Notes: a model not told the origin generated them from the letters alone. Counted from the stretch's first letter, positions 8,263-16,658 are shown. The stretch is 64,000 nucleotides of DNA from JBMNGH01 sp050949725 (GCA_050949725.1 JBMNGH010000003.1:159467-223466), one strand, 5' to 3'. Made by a program: numbers and translations.

Positions 8263-9455
8263 TTTATACCCCCCTTATCCTTCTTAAGCCAGTATGTCTT
8301 TTCAGATTTATTACCCGTCTCAATGTGTTCGTATACTTTTTCGATTGCCTGTATAAAGTGCTCCTTTACTATGTCTTCCCCTCCAAGACCTCCCACAAAA
8401 GGTACAGAAGGAATTACCCCGCCTGATTCGTAAAGTGCAGACTTTATTTCCTGGTAAATTATTCCGGTATTCCATCCGAATGAAACGTTCCGATCTACAA
8501 CCCCAAAGCCTTTTTTCCCGGTCATGGATTCTATAACGGCTTTTTTAGGAAATGGCCTTAAACAACGGATTTTCAATAGCCCAATTTTTCTTCCTCTTTC
8601 CCTAACATCGTCTACCGCATCTCTTGCTGCACCTGTCATAGAACCCATTGTTACCAACACAGCATCTGCATCCTCAAGCCTATACTTTTCAACTACCCCT
8701 CCGTACGACCGTCCGAATATTTCTTTAAATTCCTTATCAACCCCGTCAATCACCTCTAGAGCATTCTGTTGAGCAGCCATATGTTTTTCCCTGTATTCCA
8801 TTAGCAGGTGACCATGTGTCAGTGGATCTACTGCCATGGGTTCGTCGGGGTCAAGTTTTATGTGAATAGGATTATATGTAGGAAGGAATTTATCAACATC
8901 CTCTTGGTCCGGAACTATTACTTTCTCAGTCATGTGAGAAAGATAGAAACCATCATAGCATATATTAACAGGAAGTAATACTTCATTATTTTCCGCAATC
9001 TTGTATGCCTGTATTATCATATCAAGTATTTCTTGGTTGTCTTCAACGTAAATTTGTATCCACCCTGCATCTCTTAATGTAAGGGAATCCTGAGGTCCGC
9101 CCCAGACGGTTTGTGGGGAAATCATCTCCCTGTTGACTATAGCCATAACTATAGGCAGTCTCAAAGTAGACGCCCTAAAATACGGCTCGTACATGAGTGC
9201 CAGGCCCTGTGAAGACGTTGCAGTAAACACCCTGGAACCTGCAAGAGATGCACCTGTAACTACACTCATTGCAGAGTGCTCTGACTCTACTTCGCTAATT
9301 ACACTATCCAATTCACCGTTTGCAACAAACTCGGTCAAAAACTCCACTATGGGGGTTTGAGGCGTAATAGGATATGCGGCTATAACCTCTGGTCTTGATA
9401 GCATCGCACCTACAGCCGCTGCTTTATTACCGTTCATTACCATTACCTTAGACAT
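8259..9455 (-). CDS. porA: 2-oxoacid:ferredoxin oxidoreductase, alpha subunit
   Basis: The 398-residue alpha subunit begins MVMNGNKAAAVGAMLSRPEV and has the conserved AYPITPQTPIVEFL and SEVESEHSAMSVVTGASLAG segments, followed by the domain with GSMTGAARDAVDDVRERG and LRCLRPFP-like IRCLRPFPKKAV. These define the pyrimidine-binding half and CoA-binding region of the POR family. Length matches separate alpha subunits of four-subunit enzymes. AGGAGG precedes the ATG. It sits second-last in the order porG-porD-porA-porB, the arrangement seen in archaeal and some clostridial enzymes. Confidence 0.92.
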   Translation of the reverse strand: MSKVMVMNGNKAAAVGAMLSRPEVIAAYPITPQTPIVEFLTEFVANGELDSVISEVESEHSAMSVVTGASLAGSRVFTATSSQGLALMYEPYFRASTLRLPIVMAIVNREMISPQTVWGGPQDSLTLRDAGWIQIYVEDNQEILDMIIQAYKIAENNEVLLPVNICYDGFYLSHMTEKVIVPDQEDVDKFLPTYNPIHIKLDPDEPMAVDPLTHGHLLMEYREKHMAAQQNALEVIDGVDKEFKEIFGRSYGGVVEKYRLEDADAVLVTMGSMTGAARDAVDDVRERGRKIGLLKIRCLRPFPKKAVIESMTGKKGFGVVDRNVSFGWNTGIIYQEIKSALYESGGVIPSVPFVGGLGGEDIVKEHFIQAIEKVYEHIETGNKSEKTYWLKKDKGGIN

Positions 9456-9456
9456 G

Positions 9457-9714
9457 CTATTTCCCCACCTCCTGGATCATCTGAATTGCGTTCCTAGGAC
9501 ATTCCTTGGCACAAATTCCACACCCTTTACAGTACGACAAGTCTATGATGAACTCTTTGTCTTTCTTATATATAGAAAATACCGGACAGTATAAAAAACA
9601 AATACCGCAATTATTACACTTACTGTTATCTTTTAGGGGGCGAGTTACCCTCCAGTCACCCGTGTTTATCTTATATATGCCCTTCCCTATTGATGTTACA
9701 AATTCCTTATCCAA
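9457..9714 (-). CDS. porD: 2-oxoacid:ferredoxin oxidoreductase, delta (ferredoxin) subunit
   Basis: This small protein has two [4Fe-4S] motifs, CNNCGICFLYCP and CKGCGICAKECP, and the family segment TGDWRVTRP ahead of them. It carries electrons from the catalytic subunits to free ferredoxin. The start at 9714 (TTG) is preferred because AGG lies seven bases upstream and it leaves an eight-base gap to porG. A longer frame starting at TTG 9735 would overlap porG and has no ribosome-binding site. Only two bases separate it from porA. Confidence 0.88.
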   Translation of the reverse strand: MDKEFVTSIGKGIYKINTGDWRVTRPLKDNSKCNNCGICFLYCPVFSIYKKDKEFIIDLSYCKGCGICAKECPRNAIQMIQEVGK

Positions 9715-9722
9715 AATGGCAC

Positions 9723-10262
9723 CTACCTTTCCCAAGTCTTGGTCAATTCGTAGCCTTTTCTGACAGCTTCAACATTTTTCTGACCAAATAACTCCTCTAC
9801 TCGTTCCATAACATAATCAAGTCTTACAACCTCTGTTACTTTAATAAGAGACCCAAGCATAATAGTATTTGTAATAGGTCTACCTAAAAGTTCAAGCGCT
9901 ATAGATGTAGCGTCAACTGTACCTACCAGCTTTACTTCTGATGGCACTTTAAGTTCTGCCGGTTCAAGTGTAGTATTTATTATAAATGCCGAGCCTTCAC
10001 GCATACCCTCAAAAACGTCTACTGCATTCATTATGGTTGGCTCTAACACAACTACATAGTCGGGATTATAAACCTGATTTTTTGGTCTTATTGGTTTATC
10101 AGAAATTCTGACGAATGAAGTTACAGGTGCACCTTGCCTTTCAAAGCCGAAAAAAGGTATAGAATTTCCATATCCTCCGGCCATCACTGCCGAGTATACC
10201 AAAATTTCAGCGGCTTTAACCGTTCCAAAGCCACCTCGACCATGAAGCCTAATTTCCTTCAC
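9723..10262 (-). CDS. porG: 2-oxoacid:ferredoxin oxidoreductase, gamma subunit
   Basis: The protein starts MKEIRLHGRGGFGTVKAAEIL, the typical gamma-subunit opening, and later has FGFERQGAPVTSFVRIS. At 179 residues it matches the family. It is the first gene of the porGDAB-acyl-CoA synthetase unit. The GTG start has GGGAG upstream. The 206-base gap to the amidohydrolase gene shows no hairpin with a T-run, so transcription may continue from the microcompartment operon, although a separate promoter is possible. Confidence 0.9.
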   Translation of the reverse strand: MKEIRLHGRGGFGTVKAAEILVYSAVMAGGYGNSIPFFGFERQGAPVTSFVRISDKPIRPKNQVYNPDYVVVLEPTIMNAVDVFEGMREGSAFIINTTLEPAELKVPSEVKLVGTVDATSIALELLGRPITNTIMLGSLIKVTEVVRLDYVMERVEELFGQKNVEAVRKGYELTKTWER

Positions 10263-10468
10263 AATACTTCACTCCCTTACCTTCGGTATATCGATCTCGC
10301 TCTACTACTTTTTCAAGAGTATATTGATCTTAACTTCCTAATAATCTAAGAAAATGCAATTATTACGACTTAATTCATAAACTGTGTTTTTTAGTTCGTT
10401 ATTAAATTTAATAATTATCTCCTAACATAAAAACTTTTTAAGCGTGAATGTTTTAGTTTATAGTCAAA

Positions 10469-12196
10469 TTAAATCCTTAATTTCATGTTTTCGGCAACTA
10501 TTTTCCCTGATTTAATTGTCATAACTGGCCATCCTATAAGTTCTTTACCATCAAATAAAGAAAAGTCAGAACGCGAGCCCAAAATTTCGGGTGTTGCTCT
10601 GATTTTTTTATCTAAGTCTACTATGACTAGATCTGCATCACTATTCGGCATAATGGTTCCTTTCTTGGGATAAATCCCAAGGATTTTTGCCGGGTTCTGA
10701 CACATTACTTCTACCAGTTTTTCCAAGGAAATTTTTCCGCTGTTAATACCTGAGTGCAACATGCTTGGTAAGTGTGTGGCGACTGCCGGATATCCCGGCA
10801 CAGCTCCCCATATATCTTCATTCACTTTTTTTTCTTTAAGGGTTATTGTCGTATTATCAGTGCCAACTGTATCAATTATTCCATCACTTAAGGCTTTCCA
10901 TAAAGCTTCTACACTTACTCTGTCCCTAATTGGAGGTATCATCTTCCCTTTTATTCCCACTTTTGATTCTGTTGATAGTGTTAAATATGGTGATGTCGTC
11001 TCAGCGTAAATATTATTAAGGCCTCTCTGTGTTTTTATTTCTCTAAGTGCATTTGCCGCTTCTTTAGTCGAAATATGCACAAAGTAAACCTTTACACCGG
11101 TTTTTTCAGCATAGAAAGATGCCCTTCTCACGGCTTCCTCCTCGGCCATATTTGGACGCGTTAAAGCCCATGCCTTAAGCGAATCTCCTCCAGTGCCACT
11201 AAATTTATTGCTTGCTCTTCTAATCAATATCGGGTTTTCTGCATGAATGAAGACAGTGCAGTCTTCCTTTACTTCTTTTATCACTTCAAATACATCTAAT
11301 ATAAATCCATCGTCTGCATCTGGGACTATACCCGGTATACCACACATATATACTTTAAAGGTCTTTACTCCGAATTTACTGATATACTCGGGAATCTCTT
11401 CCAATTGTCGATAATTCATAATTGCAAAATGGGGTATTATGTCAATTAAACTTTGTTCATCGATCAGGGGTTTAAGTTTTGAAAAGCTTTGAAGATGAGA
11501 ATCCTCTCCTCCAAAAAAGCATCCGGCTGTAGTAACCCCTCCCATAATTGCAGCTTTGGTTTCTGTCTGCACTTCCAACTCAAAGTCATTATAAATTCCT
11601 AAATGAATGTGAGGGTCAATTATACCTGGCAATATACATTTACCGGTTGCATCCACCGTTTCTTTGGACTGTATATTAATATCCCGGCCAAGTGACCAGA
11701 TTACACCTTCTTTTATCCCAATATCAAAATTATAAACCCCATAACCAGGCATCACGCAAAATCCATTTTTAATCTTTAAATCTAAAATTTCATTTGCTTC
11801 AGTGAGGTCTTTTTCTTTTAATCCATAATTTGAAATGGAAAGTTTTTGGTAAATATCGTTTATCTTTTCGTCCTGTTCTTTAATCTTATTAAGAATTTCT
11901 TCCTCTGTTCCATATTTAACAACCATGTCTTTCGTGACCATATCCTCTGTTGTAATTGTGTCTTGGGTTAGTAACTCCTCTTGTTCTCCAGACGATTTTA
12001 TATCAGATTTTGTCTCGGAAATGTCACTGTCCTTTTCGGGAGGCCTTTCCGGTTTGATTACAAGTAAAATACCCGCCTTGTCTGCCATCTCTTTTGCAAT
12101 ATCTGTAATAATAATATTTTCATCCAGTTCTATTTTTTCTTTTTCAAGTGTTATGGCAAGTTCAACATCCGCTCCTGTAAGTATTTTTTTATTCAA
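10469..12196 (-). CDS. Microcompartment-associated hydantoinase/allantoinase-like amidohydrolase
   Basis: The last 435 or so residues form a cyclic-amide hydrolase of the dihydroorotase/hydantoinase group. Metal ligands are visible: HxH in DPHIHLG (about 196-198), the candidate carbamylated Lys in TFKVYM, His in FIHAEN and YFVHIS, and Asp in GTDN. The family opens hydantoins, dihydropyrimidines or allantoin. Usual GTDH is GTDN here, so the substrate may differ. Ahead of the enzyme lies an N-terminal domain (about 1-48, KKILTGADVELA to AKEMADKAGILLVI) resembling the N-terminus of EutQ and matching that of the aminotransferase at 13131-14477. An acidic Thr/Glu-rich linker and a charged helix around EEEILNKIKEQDEKIND follow. 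Start TTG 12196 has GGAGGTG upstream. The setting among shell genes makes it likely cargo. Confidence 0.8.
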   Translation of the reverse strand: MNKKILTGADVELAITLEKEKIELDENIIITDIAKEMADKAGILLVIKPERPPEKDSDISETKSDIKSSGEQEELLTQDTITTEDMVTKDMVVKYGTEEEILNKIKEQDEKINDIYQKLSISNYGLKEKDLTEANEILDLKIKNGFCVMPGYGVYNFDIGIKEGVIWSLGRDINIQSKETVDATGKCILPGIIDPHIHLGIYNDFELEVQTETKAAIMGGVTTAGCFFGGEDSHLQSFSKLKPLIDEQSLIDIIPHFAIMNYRQLEEIPEYISKFGVKTFKVYMCGIPGIVPDADDGFILDVFEVIKEVKEDCTVFIHAENPILIRRASNKFSGTGGDSLKAWALTRPNMAEEEAVRRASFYAEKTGVKVYFVHISTKEAANALREIKTQRGLNNIYAETTSPYLTLSTESKVGIKGKMIPPIRDRVSVEALWKALSDGIIDTVGTDNTTITLKEKKVNEDIWGAVPGYPAVATHLPSMLHSGINSGKISLEKLVEVMCQNPAKILGIYPKKGTIMPNSDADLVIVDLDKKIRATPEILGSRSDFSLFDGKELIGWPVMTIKSGKIVAENMKLRI

Positions 12197-12210
12197 AGGA
12201 AACACCTCCG

Positions 12211-12831
12211 TCAAGAGCTGATACTTTCAATGGCTGCGATAGCTGCTTCTTGGGCAGTCTTCACTTGGGATTCATCACCGGCAATATACAACCTGCCATA
12301 TCTCCCAACTGGCTCAAAATGAACAAGTTTTATCTCCGAGTGTTTTTCAGCCTCGTTAGCAGCGTACGTAATGTATACAGCAGGTTCAACCTCCATAATA
12401 AACAGACTTTCTGAGGGCACTAGCAGTGACCCCTGTCTGAATCGGTTAATAAGTTGAGCCTGGTATGGATTAATATTATTGATAACTTTGGAAGATACCA
12501 CTACAGGTTTGATCTTGTCTGATTCATTAAGACCAAACTTCTCTAAAATAGCACTTGCAGCTTGTGTTATGATATCTACCGATGCAGCATGGAGCTCAAT
12601 CATCCCAAATTCTCTTTCAACATCCTGAAAACTGCTTTTTACTTCTGTAGCTTTCAAAGCTACATCTAACATGCTATAGACCTCACTTCCGGGAGCGAGT
12701 TCTAAAAACATTTCAGCCATACCAGAAACAGGCACGTCACCTCGGGAAACCGTACCCAAAAATGCGGAATATTGAGGCTGCATACTATCAATCAAAACAT
12801 AAGCTCTTAGCTGTATATCCTCTTTTCTCAT
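12211..12831 (-). CDS. Bacterial microcompartment shell protein, tandem BMC-T
   Basis: The 206-residue protein holds two successive BMC folds. The first has LRAYVLIDSMQPQYSAFL and REFGMIELHAASVDIITQAA; the second ends with the FEPVGRYGRLYIAGDESQV strand and the AQEAAIAAIES helix. Proteins of this type form pseudohexameric trimers that tile the shell, often with a larger central pore. The start overlaps the stop of the BMC-P gene (TAATG), so the two are coupled. With BMC-H and BMC-P it gives the minimum set of tile types needed for a closed shell. The shell assignment is firm; pore selectivity is not readable. Confidence 0.88.
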   Translation of the reverse strand: MRKEDIQLRAYVLIDSMQPQYSAFLGTVSRGDVPVSGMAEMFLELAPGSEVYSMLDVALKATEVKSSFQDVEREFGMIELHAASVDIITQAASAILEKFGLNESDKIKPVVVSSKVINNINPYQAQLINRFRQGSLLVPSESLFIMEVEPAVYITYAANEAEKHSEIKLVHFEPVGRYGRLYIAGDESQVKTAQEAAIAAIESISS

Positions 12832-13118
12832 TATGCTTTCACCTCATTATCGCCCAGGGAAAAAGAATCTACAATAGCCACAATAGCAGAATCTATTGGC
12901 ATTTTTGAAGTGCTAAATAGTTTCTGAGCAGGTGCCCCTTTAACGACACAAACCGTTTCGCCAACTCCTGCCCCTACAGTATCCACAGCTACATACGGAT
13001 GTCCAACAGTACGTTTTTCAATAATAGAATAATCCTGAACGAGTAGCAGCTTGCATCCTTTTAATTCATTCTGTTTTATAGTAGAAACACAACTACCAAC
13101 TATTATTGCAAGCTTCAA
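12831..13118 (-). CDS. Bacterial microcompartment vertex protein, BMC-P (EutN/CcmL family)
   Basis: This 95-residue protein begins MKLAIIVGSCVSTIKQNELKG and contains LLLVQDYS and VAVDTVGAGVGETV, the standard EutN/CcmL pentamer pattern. Pentamers cap the vertices of microcompartment shells. The start is TTG with GGAGG seven bases upstream. A single BMC-P gene is consistent with a small locus; some loci carry two or three. Confidence 0.93.
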   Translation of the reverse strand: MKLAIIVGSCVSTIKQNELKGCKLLLVQDYSIIEKRTVGHPYVAVDTVGAGVGETVCVVKGAPAQKLFSTSKMPIDSAIVAIVDSFSLGDNEVKA

Positions 13119-13130
13119 ATCCTAACCTCC

Positions 13131-14477
13131 TCACCTCAGAATTAGCTTTTTCAGCTCATCCATTATAAAATCAATATCATTCTTAGTAGTAAAAAAGTGA
13201 GGCGCTATTCTTATAACCTGTCCTCGTGCAGACGCAATTATCTTTCGCTGCTTTAGAAGCTGCTCTATTTCATGAGGGTTGTCCACCTTTATGGAAGTTG
13301 TTGCACCTTTTCTTTTCGGGTCCCGAGGACTTTTCACCTCAAGTCCCCTTTCCAATGCTGCATTAATCGTATAAGCTGAGAGCATTTCTATTCTATCTTG
13401 AATATTTTGTGTGCCAACTTCATTAATTATCTCCATACCTGCCCTGGAAGCAAAAGCAGCTACTACCGGGGGAGTTCCCGTATCGAATCTCCTGCCGTCA
13501 CCTGCATAATCGAGATGCCTTATTTGGAATGAAAAAGGATTTTCCTGCCCGAACCACCCCGTAACGGCAGGTTTGAGATAAGGCATTTTTTCTCTGCTTA
13601 CGTATAAAAAAGCTATCCCCGGTACACCTAGCAGATATTTGAGATTTCCGCTCGCCAACATATCTATTTTCATTTTCTTGACATCGATCTTAAGGCTACC
13701 TAGAGACTGATATGCATCCACATAAAACAGACTGCCTTTTCTGTGAGCAATATCAGCAATCTTTTCAAGATCCTGTCTGAAACCTGTTTCATAGTATACG
13801 TGAGTAACTGAGGTGATTACAGTATCTTCATCAATATATTTTTCATAATCATTTATATCAATTTCCCCGTTCTTGACTGGAACGAAATCAACTTTGAATC
13901 CATATTTCTGATGTCCAAGCCATACATGCCCAACTGTAGGAAAGTCAGCTTCGGTTGTCACAACCTTTTTTTTGTTTGAATAGGGATTTAATGAACTTGC
14001 GATTGAAGAAGTCGCCTCCGAAACCGATGTAGAAATTGCGATCTCATCAGGATCGGCATTTATAAGCTTAGCAAATTCATGTTTTGCTTTTATGGACTCC
14101 TCTACCCAGTAGTCCCAATCCATACCTTCCGTTAGCCAGTTATCAAGGTATGTATTTATGGCTTTCCGCACCCTCTTGGCTTGAGGACCTTGAGAACAGT
14201 TTGCAACATGGAACACATCTTTTAATATTGGAAACTCCTGTTTCCATTTTTCAGCATCCGCTTCTGTTATACTAACATCTACACCTGTAGCAGATGCTTG
14301 CTTTATTGCAGTTGTCGTGCTATCATATAACTGTGAGTTACTACAGACTATTCTAATGCCGAGTTTCTCCGCCAAATCCTTGGCTACCTCAGTAATTATT
14401 GCATCCTCTACTACAATTTCGCTTTTGCCAATGGATTTAGCATTCTCTATATCGAAGGCGGTAACAATAGTTTTCAT
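13131..14477 (-). CDS. Microcompartment-associated class V aminotransferase with EutQ-like N-terminal domain
   Basis: Residues from about 85 to 448 form a class V (fold type I) PLP enzyme. VDAYQSLGSLKIDV supplies the ring Asp (about 254) and LASGNLKYLLG the Schiff-base Lys (about 280). The class includes alanine-glyoxylate and ureidoglycine-glyoxylate aminotransferases, cysteine desulfurases and kynureninase-like enzymes; no desulfurase active-site loop is evident. The first 48 residues are an extra domain (MKTIVTAFDIENAKSIGK, then IITEVAKDLAEKLGI), shared with the amidohydrolase downstream and similar to the start of EutQ, joined by a linker. It probably targets or anchors the enzyme to the shell. 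The gene lies between BMC-H and BMC-P, has GGAGG before the ATG, and is likely a core cargo enzyme. Confidence 0.82.
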   Translation of the reverse strand: MKTIVTAFDIENAKSIGKSEIVVEDAIITEVAKDLAEKLGIRIVCSNSQLYDSTTTAIKQASATGVDVSITEADAEKWKQEFPILKDVFHVANCSQGPQAKRVRKAINTYLDNWLTEGMDWDYWVEESIKAKHEFAKLINADPDEIAISTSVSEATSSIASSLNPYSNKKKVVTTEADFPTVGHVWLGHQKYGFKVDFVPVKNGEIDINDYEKYIDEDTVITSVTHVYYETGFRQDLEKIADIAHRKGSLFYVDAYQSLGSLKIDVKKMKIDMLASGNLKYLLGVPGIAFLYVSREKMPYLKPAVTGWFGQENPFSFQIRHLDYAGDGRRFDTGTPPVVAAFASRAGMEIINEVGTQNIQDRIEMLSAYTINAALERGLEVKSPRDPKRKGATTSIKVDNPHEIEQLLKQRKIIASARGQVIRIAPHFFTTKNDIDFIMDELKKLILR

Positions 14478-14540
14478 TTTCTTTCCTCCAGATGTTTACG
14501 TTTCACGGTCAATTAATACGATAGTTTAAACTAAGCCTAA

Positions 14541-14822
14541 TTAACTTTCAGATTTCTTGAGGTTAAACATATACTCAATGTCTGCATTAGGTCTTGCGAT
14601 AACATGGACAGAAACTACTTCACCAACCTTCTTTGCAGCTGCCGCACCAGCATCTACTGCAGCTTTTACAGCTCCTACATCACCTTGAACAATAACAGTA
14701 ACAAGCCCATAACCAATTGTTTCTTTACTCACTAATTCAATGTTGGCAGATTTAACCATGGCATCTGCAGCCTCTATAGCTGCTACCAAACCTCTCGTTT
14801 CTACAAAACCCAATGATTTCAT
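14541..14822 (-). CDS. Bacterial microcompartment shell protein, hexameric BMC-H
   Basis: The 93-residue single-domain protein starts MKSLGFVETRGLVAAIEAAD, with ETIGYGLVTVIVQGDVGAV and the HVIARPN strand near the end, the classic PduA/EutM/CcmK pattern. It forms the hexagonal tiles of the shell facets. It is the first gene of the locus, has AAGGAGG ahead of its ATG, and lies opposite the Crp/Fnr regulator, so it marks the operon promoter. Confidence 0.95.
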   Translation of the reverse strand: MKSLGFVETRGLVAAIEAADAMVKSANIELVSKETIGYGLVTVIVQGDVGAVKAAVDAGAAAAKKVGEVVSVHVIARPNADIEYMFNLKKSES

Positions 14823-14896
14823 TATTTTTCCTCCTTTGTATCATGTATATTTGTTATCTGTGATTAATAATAAAGCAAAAATCATGATTTTTCTGT

Positions 14897-14907
14897 TAAA
14901 CTGTTTA
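14897..14907. promoter_or_regulatory. Palindrome in the divergent BMC/regulator promoter region
   Basis: TAAACTGTTTA is an 11-bp perfect palindrome in CTGTTAAACTGTTTACAAAG, midway in the 133-base gap between the regulator and BMC-H genes. TTTACA (14904-14909) could be a -35 for the regulator, which would place the palindrome over it. It is a candidate operator for the neighbouring Crp/Fnr protein. It does not match textbook CRP or FNR boxes. Confidence 0.35.
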
Positions 14908-14955
14908 CAAAGCCTAATAAATATGTTAATAATCTTTATACTATAAAGAAGGGAA

Positions 14956-15699
14956 ATGATATCATTGTTCCAAACCCGATTCAGTGAAGACAACCCATGG
15001 TTTATTAGGAAACATTTCGACGGTGTGGCAATATTTGAAGGATGCCCCTTGATAACTGTAGACAAAGGTAGTGTACTTATAGCTCAAGGGACTCCGGTCT
15101 CTGAAGTTTATTACATTGAAGAGGGTAGGGCTCGCTTTTCGGTCTTAAGTAATGACGGTGATGAAAAGACTATATGTATTCTAGATAAAGGAAATGTAAT
15201 CGGAGATATGGTAGCATTTAATAATAAACCATCTCCTATAAATGTTATAGCTAATACAAACCTCAGTTTACGACGTCTTCACATCGATAAATTCTTAAAA
15301 GCAATTTTATCCGATATAAATCATGCTAAACTTTGGATTACTGATCTTTGCTTTGACATAGAATACTTAATAAATCATATAAAAGACATTTCTTTCAGGG
15401 ACTCTTTCAACCTTGTTGCCAATTACTTGTACAGGCTGTCGGAAAACTACGGAATAGATTCACTTCACGGGATTAAGATAAATATGATCTTTACCCACCA
15501 AGAGATGGCCGATCTTATTGGCTGCTCCAGGGTTACAGTATCCAAGATAATGACTTATCTAAAGGATACAAACATAATAGATAGAATTAACGGGTTTATC
15601 TATATCAAGGATAAAGCGAAATTGCTCGAACTTATTCAAACAGGCAATTCTTATTCCAATATCAAAGGTGTCACTATATCACCCAAAATTAAAAAATAA
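14956..15699 (+). CDS. Crp/Fnr family transcriptional regulator
   Basis: The 247-residue protein has an N-terminal cyclic-nucleotide-binding-like beta roll (VDKGSVLIAQGTPVSEVYYIEEGRA, read as two adjoining parts, then DKGNVIGDMVAF) and a C-terminal Crp-type helix-turn-helix, FTHQEMADLIGCSRVTVSKI. It lacks the N-terminal cysteine set of FNR, so a [4Fe-4S] oxygen sensor is unlikely. The effector is not identifiable. It is the only plus-strand gene near the microcompartment locus and is transcribed divergently from it, the usual position for a pathway-specific activator. GAAGGG precedes the ATG closely; a TTG three codons later has better spacing. Confidence 0.85.
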   Translation: MISLFQTRFSEDNPWFIRKHFDGVAIFEGCPLITVDKGSVLIAQGTPVSEVYYIEEGRARFSVLSNDGDEKTICILDKGNVIGDMVAFNNKPSPINVIANTNLSLRRLHIDKFLKAILSDINHAKLWITDLCFDIEYLINHIKDISFRDSFNLVANYLYRLSENYGIDSLHGIKINMIFTHQEMADLIGCSRVTVSKIMTYLKDTNIIDRINGFIYIKDKAKLLELIQTGNSYSNIKGVTISPKIKK

Positions 15700-15865
15700 A
15701 ATCTAATAATTCTTTACAGTAACTACAGCTCTACGATAATACCGTTAAATCAAATTACTTGAAAATATATTTAAACATTGCTTTTTAAAACCGTTTATGT
15801 GTTTAATCTTACACGATGAAAAAAAGAATCAGATAATTTAGCAATACAATCATAAAAATAGTAAA

Positions 15866-15899
15866 ACCTCTAGGTCTATAAGTTATATCGACTAGAGGG
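15866..15899 (-). terminator. Terminator after the amino-acid ABC transporter operon
   Basis: CCTCTAG and CTAGAGG pair across an 18-base loop, extended by GTC/GA pairs, and on the minus strand the hairpin is followed by TTTTACTATTTTTATG. It lies just past the stop of the ATPase gene. Confidence 0.6.
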
Positions 15900-15923
15900 T
15901 GTCTCACAAGGGTTCCCGCAACA

Positions 15924-16658
15924 TCAGCTTATGATCCGCCTCAAAAATTCCCTGGTGCGCTCTTGGGTCGGGTTATTGAACAGTTGTTCCGGGCTGCCTT
16001 CCTCTGCAATAACCCCCTCGTCCATAAAAATGACACGGTCGGCTGCCTCACTGGCAAACCCCATTTCATGAGTCACTACCAACATCGTAAGACCTATTTT
16101 TGCAAGTTGTTCCATAACCTTAAGGACTTCCCCTACCATCTCTGGATCAAGCGCCGAGGTAGGCTCATCAAACAGCATAACTTCTGGTTCCATAGAGAGC
16201 GCCCTGGCAATAGCCACACGCTGTTTTTGGCCACCTGATAATTGTCTTGGCTTGGCATTAATATACTGTTCCATTCCCACGACCTTCAAATATTTCATGG
16301 CAACCTGTTCAGCCTCTTCTCTGGAGCGTCTTAACACCTTTATCTGACCGACTGTACAGTTGCTCAAAACATTGTGGTTGTTAAACAAATTGAATTGCTG
16401 AAATACCATGCCTAGCTTTGTGCGATATGCATAAATATCATGACCGTCATCTAATATGTTTTTTCCTTTATATACGATTTGGCCACCACTCGGCCTTTCC
16501 AAAAGGTTAATACAGCGTAAGAGCGTCGACTTTCCGGATCCGGACGCACCGATGATACACACTACCTCCCCTTTGTTTACGGAAAAATTGATGTCTCTCA
16601 GCACCTCATTACTACCAAAAGATTTGCTCAAATGTCGCACTTCAATTACTCTTCCCAC
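15924..16658 (-). CDS. Polar amino acid (probably lysine) ABC transporter ATP-binding protein
   Basis: This 244-residue GlnQ/HisP-type ATPase has Walker A GASGSGKST, signature LSGGQKQRVAIARAL, Walker B MLFDEPTSALDPE and the switch His in VVTHEMGF. It is the third gene of a binding protein-permease-ATPase operon. The substrate is inferred from the lysine riboswitch upstream of the operon, because the protein family alone does not tell lysine from glutamine, arginine or histidine. Start is GTG with AGGGGTG upstream. Confidence 0.9.
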   Translation of the reverse strand: MGRVIEVRHLSKSFGSNEVLRDINFSVNKGEVVCIIGASGSGKSTLLRCINLLERPSGGQIVYKGKNILDDGHDIYAYRTKLGMVFQQFNLFNNHNVLSNCTVGQIKVLRRSREEAEQVAMKYLKVVGMEQYINAKPRQLSGGQKQRVAIARALSMEPEVMLFDEPTSALDPEMVGEVLKVMEQLAKIGLTMLVVTHEMGFASEAADRVIFMDEGVIAEEGSPEQLFNNPTQERTREFLRRIIS

